Shown in pieces: positions 24,741 to 38,700 of a stretch of DNA of 64,000 nt. Origin of the DNA: Macquaria australasica. Lineage: Eukaryota; Chordata; Actinopteri; Centrarchiformes; Percichthyidae. The stretch's first letter is position 1. Each line of letters begins with the position of its first letter. The notes under the pieces were generated by a model that was not told the origin of the DNA, did no database searches, and worked only from the letters and a program-made list of their open reading frames with translations. A program made the translations under genes and the position numbers. The DNA lies in assembly GCA_005408345.1 (NCBI GenBank), contig SEMN01000159.1, positions 124,001 to 188,000 of the forward strand. Reading direction: 5' to 3'.

Positions 24741-26040
24741 CGACTCGGCACCGTTTTTAATAACTCACACGAAGCTTAGGTGGCCTTCTGTGGGACCTCA
24801 TCATAAGATGCACAAATCTGTGATGTGCTGTGAATACGGCTATTGTCTTCACTGTATCATGTACTTTTTTGGAAACGTATTCAGAATTTTGGAAAATGTT
24901 ATTTACACCCATTTCAGTTCTTTGGCACACTGGAACATGCGATGTGTTCATATTGCCCCAAACTCTAACTTTCTGTATATTCTGTTGTCTTGTATCTTGT
25001 GTGATATGACTATTTGCTGTTGCTGTATAAATAGTCATATGTAATTGTTTTCACATTTCTTCTTATTACTCGTTTACACGTTTAATTAATTGTTTCTTAA
25101 CTTAATTAATTGTTTGATATTAACACCTTGAACTATATCATATAATGATTGTCTCTAATGAGGTGACTTTTATTTATTTTATTTATTTTGAGTGTCTATG
25201 ATACTCATTTTTACATTGCCTGCTTCCTGAAAGAAAAAAAGAATTGAATGGTTTGTTCATATGACTTTGTTTCCTACTTTTTAGGTCTTATTTTATAGTA
25301 GTTCTTAATGTCAGACATCTCCATCTCCATCTAAAGCTTGATAGACTGTGAAAACACCAGGGACAGCAATGGAAATAGATTTCCATCCCTGACAGTCTGA
25401 TATGTTGTATTTTATAAATATATTATTATATATTATTAATAACCAAATTCTGTATATGATATTATGGGCCTTATTGCTATATGTAACCATTATGATGTTA
25501 ACATCTACCAAGCTCAGTCAGCTGTGATTAGAATAAGATTGACATATATTGTTAAGTCACTGTTAAATGGAGGTTCCTCCCTAACCACAGCTACTGAGTG
25601 TGTTTCTATATGGCTGTCTTTATTTCAGACGTCTGAGCAGAGAAGTTATTCCACTGTGGGAGGATTTTACTGAACATCTTAAGGGGTTTCGGTTTGTAAA
25701 ACCAGCAATGAAATCTGTCTCACCCTGCTTTTAAAAGCTGTTGACCCACCTAAAAGAATTCCATTAGTCTGGCCTTCATTGGTGGGTTTCAGTGGCCCAC
25801 AATGGTCTAAGAGTGCTCTGGAAAACATGAAAAACTTGAACATTTGTTTGGAATTTAAGGGTCATTTTGAACTATGGCTCCTCCTGATATTTGCACGATT
25901 ATTTATATGTATCCATCAGTCTGGACACAACAATCCTCGAGTAAAATTAAAGGGTTTTTACATTCTTTTGGATGCAGACATTTGGAGAAATGTTGCACAA
26001 AGTTTCCATTTGGTTGTCAAGTCGCAGTAAAAGAGAATCA
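24741..26040. other. Intergenic region between zbtb44 promoter and adamts8 3' end
   Basis: About 1.3 kb of AT-rich sequence. Open frames here have no recognisable domains. A small palindrome (GGAAATAGATTTCC) sits near 25370. I see no gene, RNA gene or clear mobile element. Confidence 0.5.
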
Positions 26041-26058
26041 TGTATTGACATAAATGTG

Positions 26059-26064
26059 TTTATT
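26059..26064 (-). terminator. Candidate poly(A) signal of adamts8
   Basis: AATAAA on the minus strand (TTTATT on plus). I noticed no other canonical hexamer between it and the adamts8 stop codon 1.8 kb upstream. Confidence 0.4.
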
Positions 26065-27299
26065 TGACCATTTTCATAAACAAAAATCTCAAAGACAGCA
26101 GCATCTGCCATGTTAATTACATGTCCAAGGTAAAAACTTTACAAAAATAAATAGCTGTAATAACAAGGAAGCTGTAATAATAAAATAATATGGTCCTTCA
26201 CTGAAGGGATATAGGCCTAATGCTCCATCTCTTTTGTTTTATAACATACTGTAAATTAACAACAGGAATGAAGAAATCAAATATACATACAAGAGTCAAA
26301 CAACTGTGAGTGTTTGCATTATGATGCATTAACAAATAAAAGTCTGGAAATTAATAAAATTAATGTTGTTTTTCATATACACGATAGATAGTATGCTTAT
26401 CACTTAACTTAGTAATAACACCGCCAAAGAAACATTTGCTGCATTGCAGATTGTTTCTACGACTGTTCTGCTCAAATGCATTATAATGCACCTGGGAAAA
26501 GGCTAAAAGTAAACTACAGGGCAGAGGGAAATGATCTGTCATAGGTTTTTTTGGTCATGAATGACCAGTCATTATCTAGGCTAATTCATTTTACACACCG
26601 TGTAAACTCAAACTCTATCAATTTCTATATATTCTACAGGTCTAGTTCAGCATTGAAACAATCTGTTTCGATGTAGGCTCTAACTAGCACTATTTAAAGT
26701 CAAAATGTTGTCAGATTTAGTGTCACTGAATGGTTTTTCCCATAGTTCAACAATGCTAATTTTCAGGATAAAAACATGACATCTTCATCACAATCATTGA
26801 ACACAAATCACATTTTGGTATGTGTGTAGAAAAGAGAAGCAATCAAACATGAGCACATTTCCCAGAAGCTTAAAATCCCAATGCATCAATCGTATGTACC
26901 TACTTCGATAATAGGTTAATGGCTCGATCAAAGCTTTATAGGGGTTTGAGTTCTGTGGAGGACAATTGGAGGTATATTTACACTGTGCTGGTGTTTGACA
27001 GCAGGTTTCATGCCATTGTTCTAGCCCCACTTTAAGTGACAGCTAATTTAAAAAAAACATATTGCAGATTATACCAGACTTCATCAAAAAAGTTAGTTTC
27101 TGTTTAAAGTGGGACTACTAATTTTCTCTTTCTGGAGAAAACACACACACAGCACCTTCATCTAACGTCTATACATAGCATCACATGTACATCCTGAGGT
27201 AGATTTCCATTGTTTCAAATCTCAATAGTGGTTTTTCAAATGTCAACAAAGATGACAAAACAATATTCGGACATATGCCCTTGATCTGACTTGACGTGA

Positions 27300-27775
27300 C
27301 CAGTTGGTAACATGGACGGATTATGAGGCAATGGGCCCCTGGGCACAGACATGTAAAAGCCCCCCACCCATCCTACATAGAAGCAAGACCCCCAGATTGA
27401 AAGAGACACAAAACGACTACAAATCATGTGATGCAGTTGAATTGCATTTTGCAGCTGAACCAGAACTCTCAGAATCTCAGTGTCTCTTTGTAGTTGTTTT
27501 GCATCTCTTTGTGGTCATTTGGTGTCTCTTTGTGGTTGTTTTGTGTCTCTTTGTTGTCGCTTTGTGTCTCTTTGTGGTTGTTTTGTGTTTGTTTTGTGTT
27601 TGTTTTGTGTCTCTTTGTGGCCCTTTTGTGTCTCTTTGTGGTCATTTTGTGTCTCTTTGTTGTTGTTTTGTGTCTCTTTATGGTCAATTTGTGGTTGTTA
27701 TGTGTCTCTTTGTGGTTGTTTTGTGTCTCTGCACCCTGACCCCTTTGGCCCCTGGGCCTATGCCTGGTGTGCCCA
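27300..27775 (+). repeat. Interspersed repeat with ~21 bp minisatellite, copy 1
   Basis: A leader (CATGGACGGATTATGAGGCA, then GGGCCCCTGGGCACAGACATGT, TTGAAAGAGACACAAAACGAC) is followed at about 27478-27732 by roughly a dozen tandem units of the type TTTTGTGTCTCTTTGTGGTTG. A trailing segment (CCCCTTTGGCCCCTGGGCC) closes it. The leader recurs at 46910-47165. The tandem part is open in all plus frames, giving Val/Leu/Cys-Phe-rich pseudo-ORFs that are not genes. Confidence 0.85.
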
Positions 27776-27845
27776 TTCAGTAATCCATTCATGGTTGGTA
27801 CGTGTAGTCAGACCAAAAAGGGAAAGTTCACTGTACTCATGTTCC

Positions 27846-28590
27846 TCATAAGCACTCTTGATTGAGACATTCTCCGGAGACTGGCTCTGGGATTTTGTTT
27901 GGATCGCACTTCTCTGGCTCAACAGTCTTCCCAGTGTAGTCTATGCAGAAGATGCTGCGACGGCGCTCCCCCTGGCCACAAGTTCGTGAGCAAGCGGACC
28001 AAGGTCCCATCTGCCATATGGGGCATGGCAGATCCCCACAAGGCCTGATGTCTACGGGCTTCAGGTCTTTGTCGCACTGGCTGGAGAGAAAGCCTGCGCT
28101 GTCTTGGCATTCAACGTTCCTCCTGGACCATCCAGAGCCACAGCTCTTGGAGCACTCAGACCACTCCCCCAGCACCCAGTCAGGAACGCCGAATGGATGG
28201 ATCATATGCAAAGACGGCGATGAGTCCTTCTTCTCCTTGGATTTGTTGAAGGTCACATCTCTAGGGATGAAAAAGGTATATTTGACTTTGGGAGGGTTAG
28301 CGTCCCCTGCAGTGGCCAGGATTTGGATGGTGATGGCCTCCTTCAGCTGCCTGAAGCTCTGGATCCTCTCGAGCATGGTGGAGGAGCCGCTGTACTTTAG
28401 CACAGCACCCAGCACAGGAATGTCCTGCTCCACCGTGGATACAGAGAAGTTACCGTTGAGGATGTAACTGCCACTCTCTCTCTTTATAGCCAGGTAGTTC
28501 CCATCATGTTTGATTCCTCTGTGGCTCCGCTGTTTTATGTCAATGTTAGTAGCGCCAACAGGAATTGTGACAATGTCACTGTATCCATAG
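27846..28590 (-). CDS. adamts8: adamts8 exon 9: spacer and two C-terminal TSP1 repeats
   Basis: The acceptor TTCTCTACCAG ends at 28591; stop TGA at 27848-27846. It encodes the spacer (YGYSDIVTIPVGATNID..., KYSGSSTMLERIQ) followed by WVLGEWSECSKSCGSGW and then a further WQMGPWSACSRTCGQG repeat ending NQECL. The second repeat adds about 56 residues beyond the point (…PCGDLPCPI) where human ADAMTS8 ends. Confidence 0.95.
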
Positions 28591-31500
28591 CTGGTAGAGA
28601 AAACAAAGAACTGGATTTAGATAATGTACACACTTTGTTTTCTTACTTTAAAGACATAGTTCAACAATTAGAGAGAGTTAAGTAAGTGGTAACTACAGAG
28701 CTAGAGCTGAGAGGTGATTAGCTTAGCTTAGCATAAAAAGCTATGCTAGGATAATCACCTCTCGACTCCTGCTACGTACTTAGCGTACAGACATGAGATT
28801 GGTATTGATCTTCTCATTTAACTCACGGAAATAAAGCAAATATGTGTATTTTGAAAATGTTGAAGTATTTCTTTTAGGTTTATGTGATCAATCCTTTGCC
28901 TTTTCTCTCACTGGCTCTTTTTTATAGCCCTGTTTTTTTCCCTAACTTCCTTCAACTTCCTGTGGAAATAAAGCAATATTTGTCTTATAAGCCACTGGTT
29001 GTTGGCAGTGTAGGACTTTAATTTTTGTTACTGGGAACGCTCTAGATAAAATCATTACAACTTTGTATGTACTTCATACCCAATGAAGAACATGTGAAGT
29101 TGTTGTCATGATATTGTAAACTATAGTGTTGGAATTTAGGTATTGAAAGGTTCTATTGTCACTAATAATAAACAGTGAAAGTAAATTACAGTACCACATA
29201 TTCAGGTTCACTGAAAGATTGTACAGAGAAGAGCACACAGTCAAAATGATGAAGGCCTCACAAACTGCACAAGAAATTGAAATAACACTGATTGAATGGG
29301 ACCCCTTTGGTCATGCATTTCTAAATGATAATAAAGAGTTTTCCATGCTACAATCTCTCATCAGATCAGAAAATGTTCAAATTATAAAGAGGCTCAAATA
29401 TGCCCCTGGACCAGTCTTACAACTTTTCATATATTAGGAACCTTTTTTTATGCACTTACGTTGCTTTGTTGTAGGAGCCTGTGATCTTTCTACAGGTGAG
29501 TCCACTTCCTCCACACACTCCACACTTATCCACTCTCTTGTTAGATCCAATCACCTGGTCGCAGCCTGCCTTCACGCACTGGCCTTGGACACACACAGAT
29601 GTGGTGTCAGGGCCACAGGTTGTCCCGTCAATTACCTGCAGGGACACAACAAGTAGGTGTTGTTGATTCTTTTATTTAAGTGTTAAGCAACAGTCAGATT
29701 CACCTGCATCTTGCATATTTTTTTAGTGATTGCTCAATTCTTCTAGGATCTAGGATGTAGCTCATATTCTGTATTAGGATGCAGAGGCAATGACTTTTTA
29801 CTGAAGGTCCGCTTATTAGCTTTTTCTGGAGCTTTCAACCACATCTCACAGTTTTCATCAGCGGTCACGTCAGGTCACAGGTTACATTCCTCCTAATCGT
29901 TACCTCCATCTGCTGATGAAGACTATGAGATGCAGCTGAAAGTCCTGGAAAAAGCTAGCAAGTGGACCTTGAGTTAAGACTTTTTTGTCAAACTACTGTT
30001 TCCAAGGCCAAGAAGAACTGAAGTGACAATTACGTTGAGTAACAAGTGTTTTTCACTGACATGAGGCATCTTTCCCAATGCTACATATTTGGCTTTCCTT
30101 CCAGTGCAGTGACCTGTTATTCTCCACGCTAACATTAACTCAGCAAACTGCCAGATTTCCAATGTGTCGTGTAAGATTACTTGTCATTGCAAAACTCTGA
30201 TACTCAAAGATTATGTGCTTTAGGGTAAAATTGTGTTCTGAATATCCACATATAATACAAAATTCTATTTCAGGCTGAATATGAAGAAATATTATCCACT
30301 TTGATTGGAAAGCATCAGATCTATATCTGGACATGTTAGCTGTAGTGTGAACATCATGTGTTGGCAAAATGGCAAGTATGAGCTGTGATGCAGAGTGCGT
30401 ATACTGTACCTTGGATTCAAACACCTTAAATTCACTGCTGCCCCTGGCCCTGCAGAACAGCTTACATCTGTCTCTGGGAGAAACACCAGCATACTTTGGT
30501 ATCCACTGTTTCATGTTCCCGTTGTAGTCCAGGTAGTTGGGACTGTTGTACTTCTCACACTGCTCCTCTCTGAAACTCTTTCCTAAAGGTAAAAGATGGA
30601 GTAAAGCTTACTGTACAATACACTGAGGTCAACTTGCTGATAAGAAAATATAATCATCCCTAACAAATCAAAGTAAATTCACTGAATGAAGTTGCCCTAC
30701 CAAAATATATTTGTGTAAAAATAGTCCTGCAGTCAAATATGTGGAATACGTCAATATTTATATATTTATATCAGTAAAAATTAGCATTACACAATGTGAT
30801 GGATTGTCTGCAGTGTATTGCAAATCAAGCTGATATTGACCTTAAAAATTACATGTGGTCAAGTCTAGAACTGAAACGATTAGTTGACTAATTGATTAGT
30901 CAATTGACATTGACTATTTACATTTTGATAACCAATTCATTAAGTTACATTCTGATACACTATGCAATAACATGCAGGGTGGCACACTCTTGAAGCTGTG
31001 AGAAGAACTATAAAGGATAAACGTTCACAGATAAAAAATAATGCAATATAAGTATTTAAATGCTAAAGTGTAAAAAAAAATCAATTAACTATTAGTACTA
31101 AACTACAGGAAGGATGTAAATTGATTCTAAAGGATGTTTTGGTGAGATTCTACTGGATCTACAATCCACTGGATTGCATGATGCTGATTGATGAATGATG
31201 TTATAATTAATTGGAGGTATTGCATTTGTCTACATTGTCAAAAAATATAAAATAAAAGTCGGGTTACATTGAATATTTGTATTTAGTTAAAAATGTGTAA
31301 GAAAATATTGAATTTATTATTTTATATTAAAACACTGGCTATCAGCAGCTTCAAGTATTGGTTTTTGAAACCTGCTTAGCGCTGATTCTCACCTTCGTTG
31401 TTGTCACAGGGCTGCGTGTTGCAGGACTGGTACTGAACCCTCTGTCCCTCACAGTACTTCCCTCCGTTCTGAGGCACGGGGTCAGTGCACTCTCTATAGG

Positions 31501-31858
31501 AGAACTCCACCCCACCTCCACATGTTCTGGAGCACTGCTGCCACGGTCCCCATATGCTCCAGCCACCGTCCACAACCACCTGCGGTAAAACACAGCAAGA
31601 AAAGAGGGAAAAAAAAGAGCAGTCAGAGTAGTTGGTTAGAGCTCAGTGCCAAAGGCAATCTCAGCTGTGTAGCCTAAACCACAGTCTGGGCTTCTGGGTT
31701 TGAGGCCGCACAGTGTGTTGGCGTGCCGTGACTCCAGGCTAAATCTGTGTTGAAGTTCGGCACGCGCCTGCTGTCTGCCTCTACCCACATTCCTGCCACA
31801 TGTGTCACTCACCACTAGTGGAACCTGCCATGCTGCAGCTTTGTAAGGCAAAATTTAA

Positions 31859-31937
<79 letters not shown>

Positions 31938-34900
31938 ATGCATGTGTGTGTTTGCTAGCGTGGGTGTCCTTTCCAGAAGTTTTATGAGTTTGGACCAGCT
32001 AACATCCCAACTGCCAGCACGTCTGGGTTCATAAACAGATGTGTTCTTATAACACAAGGAGAAGATATCAAGGCAACCAAGCTAAAATGAAACACTGAGG
32101 TGAATAAATGTTCTTTAAGGAAATATAAAAAGGCATCATGAAGCAGCTGGATTTAAACTCACCAAATTCCAACTATGTTGTAATCCGTACTTTTAGCCTG
32201 TACTTTTCATTCATGTATTCCTGTTTAAAGCTGCACACAGAACGGAGACACTATTTATTCTATAATGTCTTGTACTGATGACTTCTCTTCACAGGCTAAC
32301 CTGGAAGTCTTTCCTAAAACAGCAGTTTTCCAGTGGGAATCTTGTATTGGGTTGATGATTTTAAAAAAAACGTCTGAATCTAACACATCTCATGGTAGCT
32401 GTTCTGGAGCTTTCAATTGTGTCACACAATTCTCAACTGGGTTTGCCCATTTGTCATAGAATTTGAGATGGGGTTTTTTCTGATCACTTTAAGGACTTCT
32501 CGTCCATGTTGGTTTAAAAGTTCAACGTCAAAATATATTCTTGACATTGGAAACAGTAGTCCATGGTCCATGTCTGCAGTTCTGGAGCTTTCGATCGTAT
32601 CACACAATCATCTTCAACTACTGTTTCAAGAATGCTCAAAATCTCAAAAAGAAGAAAAATGTTTCGAATCAGGCAATTAATTTAATTTTTGTTGCAGAAC
32701 AAACTGTGAAACTCTCAGGCATACATTAATCACAGACATATTTTCTCTATGTATCAAAAACCAAGTGTGAAACCAAAAAACTATGGAAATCTGCTGAGGG
32801 AGATTGTCTCAAAGTTGCTGACTTGTGAGTTTTATGACGACAAACTTGATTACTCTGTAAAGCAAGTGCAAGCAAATAAACATTGTCAGTATGCAACATG
32901 CAATGAGAAGTAAATTAGAAGTGCACAGTTTGATGATGTCATATTACATCCTTTCAAGTTTGATGAGGTCAAAACTTTTCAAAAATGACTGACAGCTGAC
33001 AGCCACTCAAGAACAGTGAGTGTGGAATGTCCAAGTGCAACTTTAATATTTTCTTGTGTATAAATCTTTGGTCTTTTTTTTTTTTTTTTTTGGCAACTTG
33101 GGGGCAGAACCACAACCAGCTTCACATCACATTATGGCGAATGCGTTAGCAAAGACTTGCCTATGTAGACATCCAGCAGATAAGAAGCAACATCAGCATT
33201 ATTTTGGAATCGTGTATCTGGCCTAATGAATGTTGGTCCAAAATTCACTCTCCTTCTAGTTCTGTTTTGTTTTTCACCAACTCCCAAGAATATTGACTGT
33301 TAATATCTTGCTCATTAGCTGCTAAATGCTCCACTATGTTCACCAGTTAGCAGTTAACTTCGTCTGTCATCTATCTTATGCTGGACAGGTAGTGTACAAT
33401 GGACTTATCAGAGCTTTTTTGCTGAAAACAGCTGCCTGCTGCTGCTGGAAATGAGGCTGATGAGAGCGGTGAGAGTGAACCAAAGCATAAAGTTGTTGGA
33501 CATAAAACCAAAACAATGTGCTGAAAGATGCTAAAATGCTAGCACTAAAAGAAGTGCTGTGGGGAACTGCAAAATCAGATGATAACTGGTCACTACAAGC
33601 GGCAACTTTCACACATAGTCATTCAACCCACTGTTCATATAAAAATATTGATTAGGGCAGTATTAAAGCAAGACTATGTAACTTTTACTTAAGGCCACTG
33701 TTAAGTGCTTACTTTACTTTAACTGTATACACAACTGACAATTGAAAACTGACACAGTAATGTCAGTTACACAGCTAAGTTAGCTAACATTAGCCATCAT
33801 AAGCTACTGGTCATACCAGACTAACTAAGGCTATAGCGGCAAATCCCCTGAGTGTACTGAATTGAGCAAGGGTGTGTTTAATTGCTAATAAATTCAACTT
33901 TTCATTTGTAAGAAGAACAATATGTTTTCTTTACAAGTTATACAGTCTCGCTTTGATGACATAAAGCACTACTTTTCCGATAAGGAAGCAGTCTTACCAG
34001 CGGCTGCATCACCTCTTGGGTCGACATGCACGCTCCGTGGAGGCAGGTCCTGTTGAGGCTACAGGGGGTGCCGTCAGCCCAGGGCAAGCTGCCGTTCTTG
34101 GTGGAGCACTGCGGCGTCCCGTCCTCCTGACACCACAGCTGGCTGCAAATATCACTGTCTGAGGTGTTGGGGCAGTGGACAAACTCCTCTCCAAAAATCT
34201 GCTGGCACTGCTGGTCCAGGCTGTACTTGGTGCCTGGCAGCTCTCTTGGTAACAGCATGGTACTCTCTGGGACATCCAGCAGGCAGTCCCCTGTGGTTAC
34301 AATACAAAGCAACACTGTATGAGACTGATAATATTGTGGTTTATGGAGATTATGGACTTTGCCGCTCTGTGACAATTGCAAATGTGTTGCTGTTGTGTGT
34401 GGCATGACAACAGTGGAAAAATATTCAGGGCAAGTTGTGTCCTGACCATAAAAATGAATAATACATTTAACTAATGCAGTACACTTTTATAGGCAGCCTA
34501 GTGCTCTGAATCTGGATATTTGACAGCTATTCTAAATCTGAATTTATTCATTGTTCCTCTAATGATTCTTTATTACGTTCAATAAGCTTTTTGTGTGGAG
34601 TTGTCAATGACGTCCGCAGTTCGGAATGAACATTCTCAGCCACATGAGTTTTCGTTGGAGGCCTTTTCCAACTGATAAAGAACATATTTTGCTGACACCA
34701 GCTGTTGCTTTTGGCTGAGGAGGTGAAGAACAGGATGAAGTCCATTGCATGACTCAGTGGAAAAGAAGGTTCACTGATCAGGTCTAGCAAGGATACAAAC
34801 AATACAAGATGCACAACATGAGATGGGTAGAGGGAGCAACGGAGGCGAGGCAAAGAGAAAGAAAGGGAAAAGGAAAGAGAGGATGTGGAAATCTAGGGCA

Positions 34901-35670
34901 AGATAAACTACCCCTACAACCCATAATTTGAGGGGAGCGACATGTTTAAGCAGGAAAGCCATAGTTAGAGTGTGAGAGGAATAACAGTATGTTTTATTCA
35001 TCTCTGAATCAGCCCTAATAACAGAGTCACAGTGTCGTGGCAGACGTCCACATTGGCATGTCTACAGGGCTGCTCAGTTTCTGATTTACTCAGTGGTTAA
35101 TTTTTAACACGTTGGGGCGACAACCTAAAATATTTCCTACCATGTCCGTTGTCAAAGAACTCTGTGATATAGAGAGCGCTGCAGGGAGACCAAGGCGCGG
35201 TCTTGTTGAGGCTGACAAACAGAGGAGCCATCAGGTAATGTCCTCCCAGATCTCCAAACAGCCTCTCACAGGTCTTGGAGTCGTCATGAGGCATACTCAA
35301 CACATGACCTGCAGTGGGAAAGGATACAATGATAACCATGTGAAACACAGATGCACAAAAGTGTGGTTATGAATGACGGAAAAAGACTTCACATAACAGA
35401 ACTGGCCTAATACACTACATTTCAAAAGTTTCTTCATAAATCCCACGCCCACACCAGCCCACCCATATGACATTAAATGTGAGCTAACCGAGCTCATGTG
35501 CAGCTGTGAAGGCAGCTTGCAGGCCGTTGTCCTCGATAACTGAGCAGCTTCTCTTGGGATCGCACATCGTCCCAACATCGGCCACACCCAACGTGTCGCA
35601 GCTCTTCTGTCCACAGATATCCTGCAGCACAAACAAACAGAGAACACACTGAAACTGGAGCACCAAGGTC

Positions 35671-35708
<38 letters not shown>

Positions 35709-38700
35709 AAACTGATACCAATGCTGAGATTTTTTAATTAAAGCTTGCAAAAGCAGATAGTCAAACAAACAGTATCAAGCATTATATCTTATTAAGATTA
35801 ACGAGCCTCTAACACAGAGTGACGTGGTGATCAAAAATTGGCCAATTGTATGCCACTTGTGTTTTACTGGCATATGCCAGTTTTGGTATGTCACTGCTGA
35901 TTATGGTATGCCACTGCTGTGAGTGACTTTTAAATGGCTGTCACTCTTCCACAGGTAGATACCACTTTTCACAATCATGTACTGGTGGAGTTCTGCTCTT
36001 GTTTTAGTGTCATATGTCAATTCTTAGTAGTATGCCACTTTCACTAGTATGTCGCTGCTGTTCGACCGGCATAGGACACATGAAAAAGGTATGTCACTGT
36101 TGTTTCGCTAGCAGATAGCACTCCCCACGGGCTCATGACGATTATTATTGGTATGTATCAGTGCTACTATTGGTATGTTGCTGCTGTGTGCCACATAAAA
36201 ACATCATGCAACTTATGTCCCACTGACAGGTGCCACTTTTCACTGTGGAGCTGTAACAATTAGTTAATTAACTGATTGACAGATAATTAATTGGCAACTG
36301 TTTTGATAATTGTATAATTGTTTTAGTCATTTTTTAAGCAAAAAAGCTAAACATTTGCTGGTTTCATGCCCCTTAAATGTGAGAATTTGATGTTTTCTTT
36401 GTCATGCATGATTGCAAACTGAATAGCTTTGGATTTTTTGACTGTTTTTTGACTGGTAGCTACTCTACCGGGGCTACCTGTTGCTATATATTAGCCCTGT
36501 ACGCCTAAGTCTAGCCTAGGACAAAATTTGACCAATAATGCTAGCTATAGGCCAGTGGGCATTAAATCAAAGTGTAATTTTTCTTTTTTATCTATTTAAT
36601 GTAAGAAGTGGTATATGTATGTAAATATATGTATTAGGCAAACCGTTACCACAGCAGAGACATATGCCATTAAGAATCATCAGATGCCAGTGGGGGGTGG
36701 TATGTGCCATTGGAATGGCAACATAGTCAAAGTGACATACTTACTACTAAGAATCTGCGTATAACAATAGCACACAGTGGCACACAGTTTGTCAATAAGA
36801 ATTGGTATGTACTGTTGGAGAGTGGAACATGAGTGGCATACCATTTATAAGTACCATAAGCCAGTAGAACCACAGCAGCATACCAAAAACCAACAGTGTC
36901 ATACCACTCAGAATCGACATATGCCCCTAGAACAAGAGCTGCTAAACCATGAGCCATTTTTGATCTTGTCACTGCTGCCAAACAGCTTCAGTGTCATGGA
37001 ACACTAAAACTCTCCACTGAAACCAAAAAAATGCATACTTGTATTGCATCCAATTAAACTATTTCATTCAAATCAGTTCAGGTTAAAGTCTTATCATGGA
37101 CAATAAGCGTAGTATTGAGCAATTCACAGTGGACATACAAAAGACTTTTTAATATCCTATGTTTAATACATGGTCAATATTGGCTTGATACATTGTCACA
37201 AACCTATATACTGCCTATTTCCTTTGAAAAGCACTGACCATTTGCTTAGAAACTGCTGGCAGAGTGGATTATTAAAGAGTTAAAGACATTATTCTGTCAA
37301 ATAGTAAATACAGAAAGTGTATGGGCAGCCCTGAGTGACTGTTATATTAATCACGTCGGATGGCGAACCTTCACTGTCTATTTATGTCCAGTTGTTTTTC
37401 TGCCATTTTTAAAGAAACAAATCAAAACATGTTGCTCAGTGTTTCCGTCATAAAACAAAGCAAATAAATATCCTCAGCATACAACTGTCCAGAGCTGTGA
37501 TGTGGGAAAATGCACAGTGTGGTGTATCAGAAATCTTTCCCTGCTCCAGAAGACGCCTGGCTGTGTAGGACATAGACGGACGCGTCCATGGCCTTGCCTC
37601 AGCCCAAAAAAAAAAAAAAAACCACAAGGCAGAACCCTCTGTGATTCAAAACACATCTGGACTTGGAGCTGCAGTTTGAACACAACTCAGCATGTGTTTG
37701 TACACCTTGTTCCACAATAGCATCCGTCACTCATGCATGCAGACACACAGACACAAAGCAAGATGTATGGGTCAAAGCACAAGTCACAGTATTGCATTTG
37801 CAGATAGTGCAGACAGACATGCAAGCACACACAAAGCGTATAAGACCACAAAAATGCATGAGAAAAATGTTTCCACTATATGCAACAGAGTGTGAGTTTT
37901 GAGTTTCACAACAGCCAGTGGTAGCAGCAGCCTTCTCTCATGACTGTGGGATACATGGCATACATTTTCAACCCCGACCCGGCCGCACACTCAAGCCCTG
38001 GCCATTTAAAGTGTCTTAATCATGTCAGGGCTGATTTGTGGTAGCACTAAAGTTAGTTCATCCACGAGGAGCCTTCCGTCCTCTACATTTCAAAGCATAT
38101 CTCCGCAGAAATGGAAAAACAAACACAAACCGGGTTCGCGTGAATGATGGTTTCCCCGATCGAAAGCCACTTCAACAAATCCAACACAACACTGCAAAAG
38201 CCCATATGTTCTATTCATCATTTCCCTGATCCAGGGTCAGATTTACGTGCCAAGCCTGTCATCAAATCAAGCTGCAACCAGGGCACTTAGCTATAAAAAT
38301 TTAATAATAGAGAGGTTACTCGCCTAATGTATTGTCTGCTAACACCTTGTCAGCATGCACATACCAGATGGCAGAAGGCAGCCAAATACAGCAGAACAAG
38401 CCAATCACAACTCAAACCCTGAGGACTTGTGAACTTATTTCCTGTCAAAGCATTCATAAAGCACAGTTTGTTTGCTCTCTGTTGAGGTTCCCCCTGCTTG
38501 GAAAAGATTACAACTATTCCATCTCAAAGATCCCTTTTCAGCATTCCTAATGTATACAGAGGTCTAGAAAGGCTTTCCTTAACCTCGCCTTGTTTCATCT
38601 TTTTTTCTAATCTCGCACATGTGCTCCTGGGTTGCTTAAAGAACAAGATATGACAAAAACTGTCCCAAAGCAAGGGGTTCTTTTTCAGCTGGGACCCCCC

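Larger units (their letters stand above)
26041..27845 (-). other. Probable adamts8 3' UTR
   Basis: The region lies between the adamts8 stop codon and a minus-strand AATAAA at 26064-26059. It carries an interspersed repeat with a minisatellite (about 27300-27775) but otherwise looks unique. The end is inferred from the hexamer only. Confidence 0.4.

Noticed and set aside
24643..25044. 133-codon plus-strand frame next to the zbtb44 promoter
   Set aside because: No domain, AT-rich second half with Cys/Ile/Phe-rich content, no downstream splice or poly(A) context.
27304..27783. 159-codon plus-strand open frame rich in Val, Leu, Cys and Phe
   Set aside because: It is produced by the 21 bp minisatellite, which is open in all three plus frames and on the reverse strand; no start context or domain.
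27943..28467. 174-codon plus-strand frame opposite the adamts8 last exon
   Set aside because: Antisense shadow of a recognised TSP1/spacer exon.
37604..37621. A-run near 37604 as a processed pseudogene tail
   Set aside because: No coding remnant precedes it on either strand.
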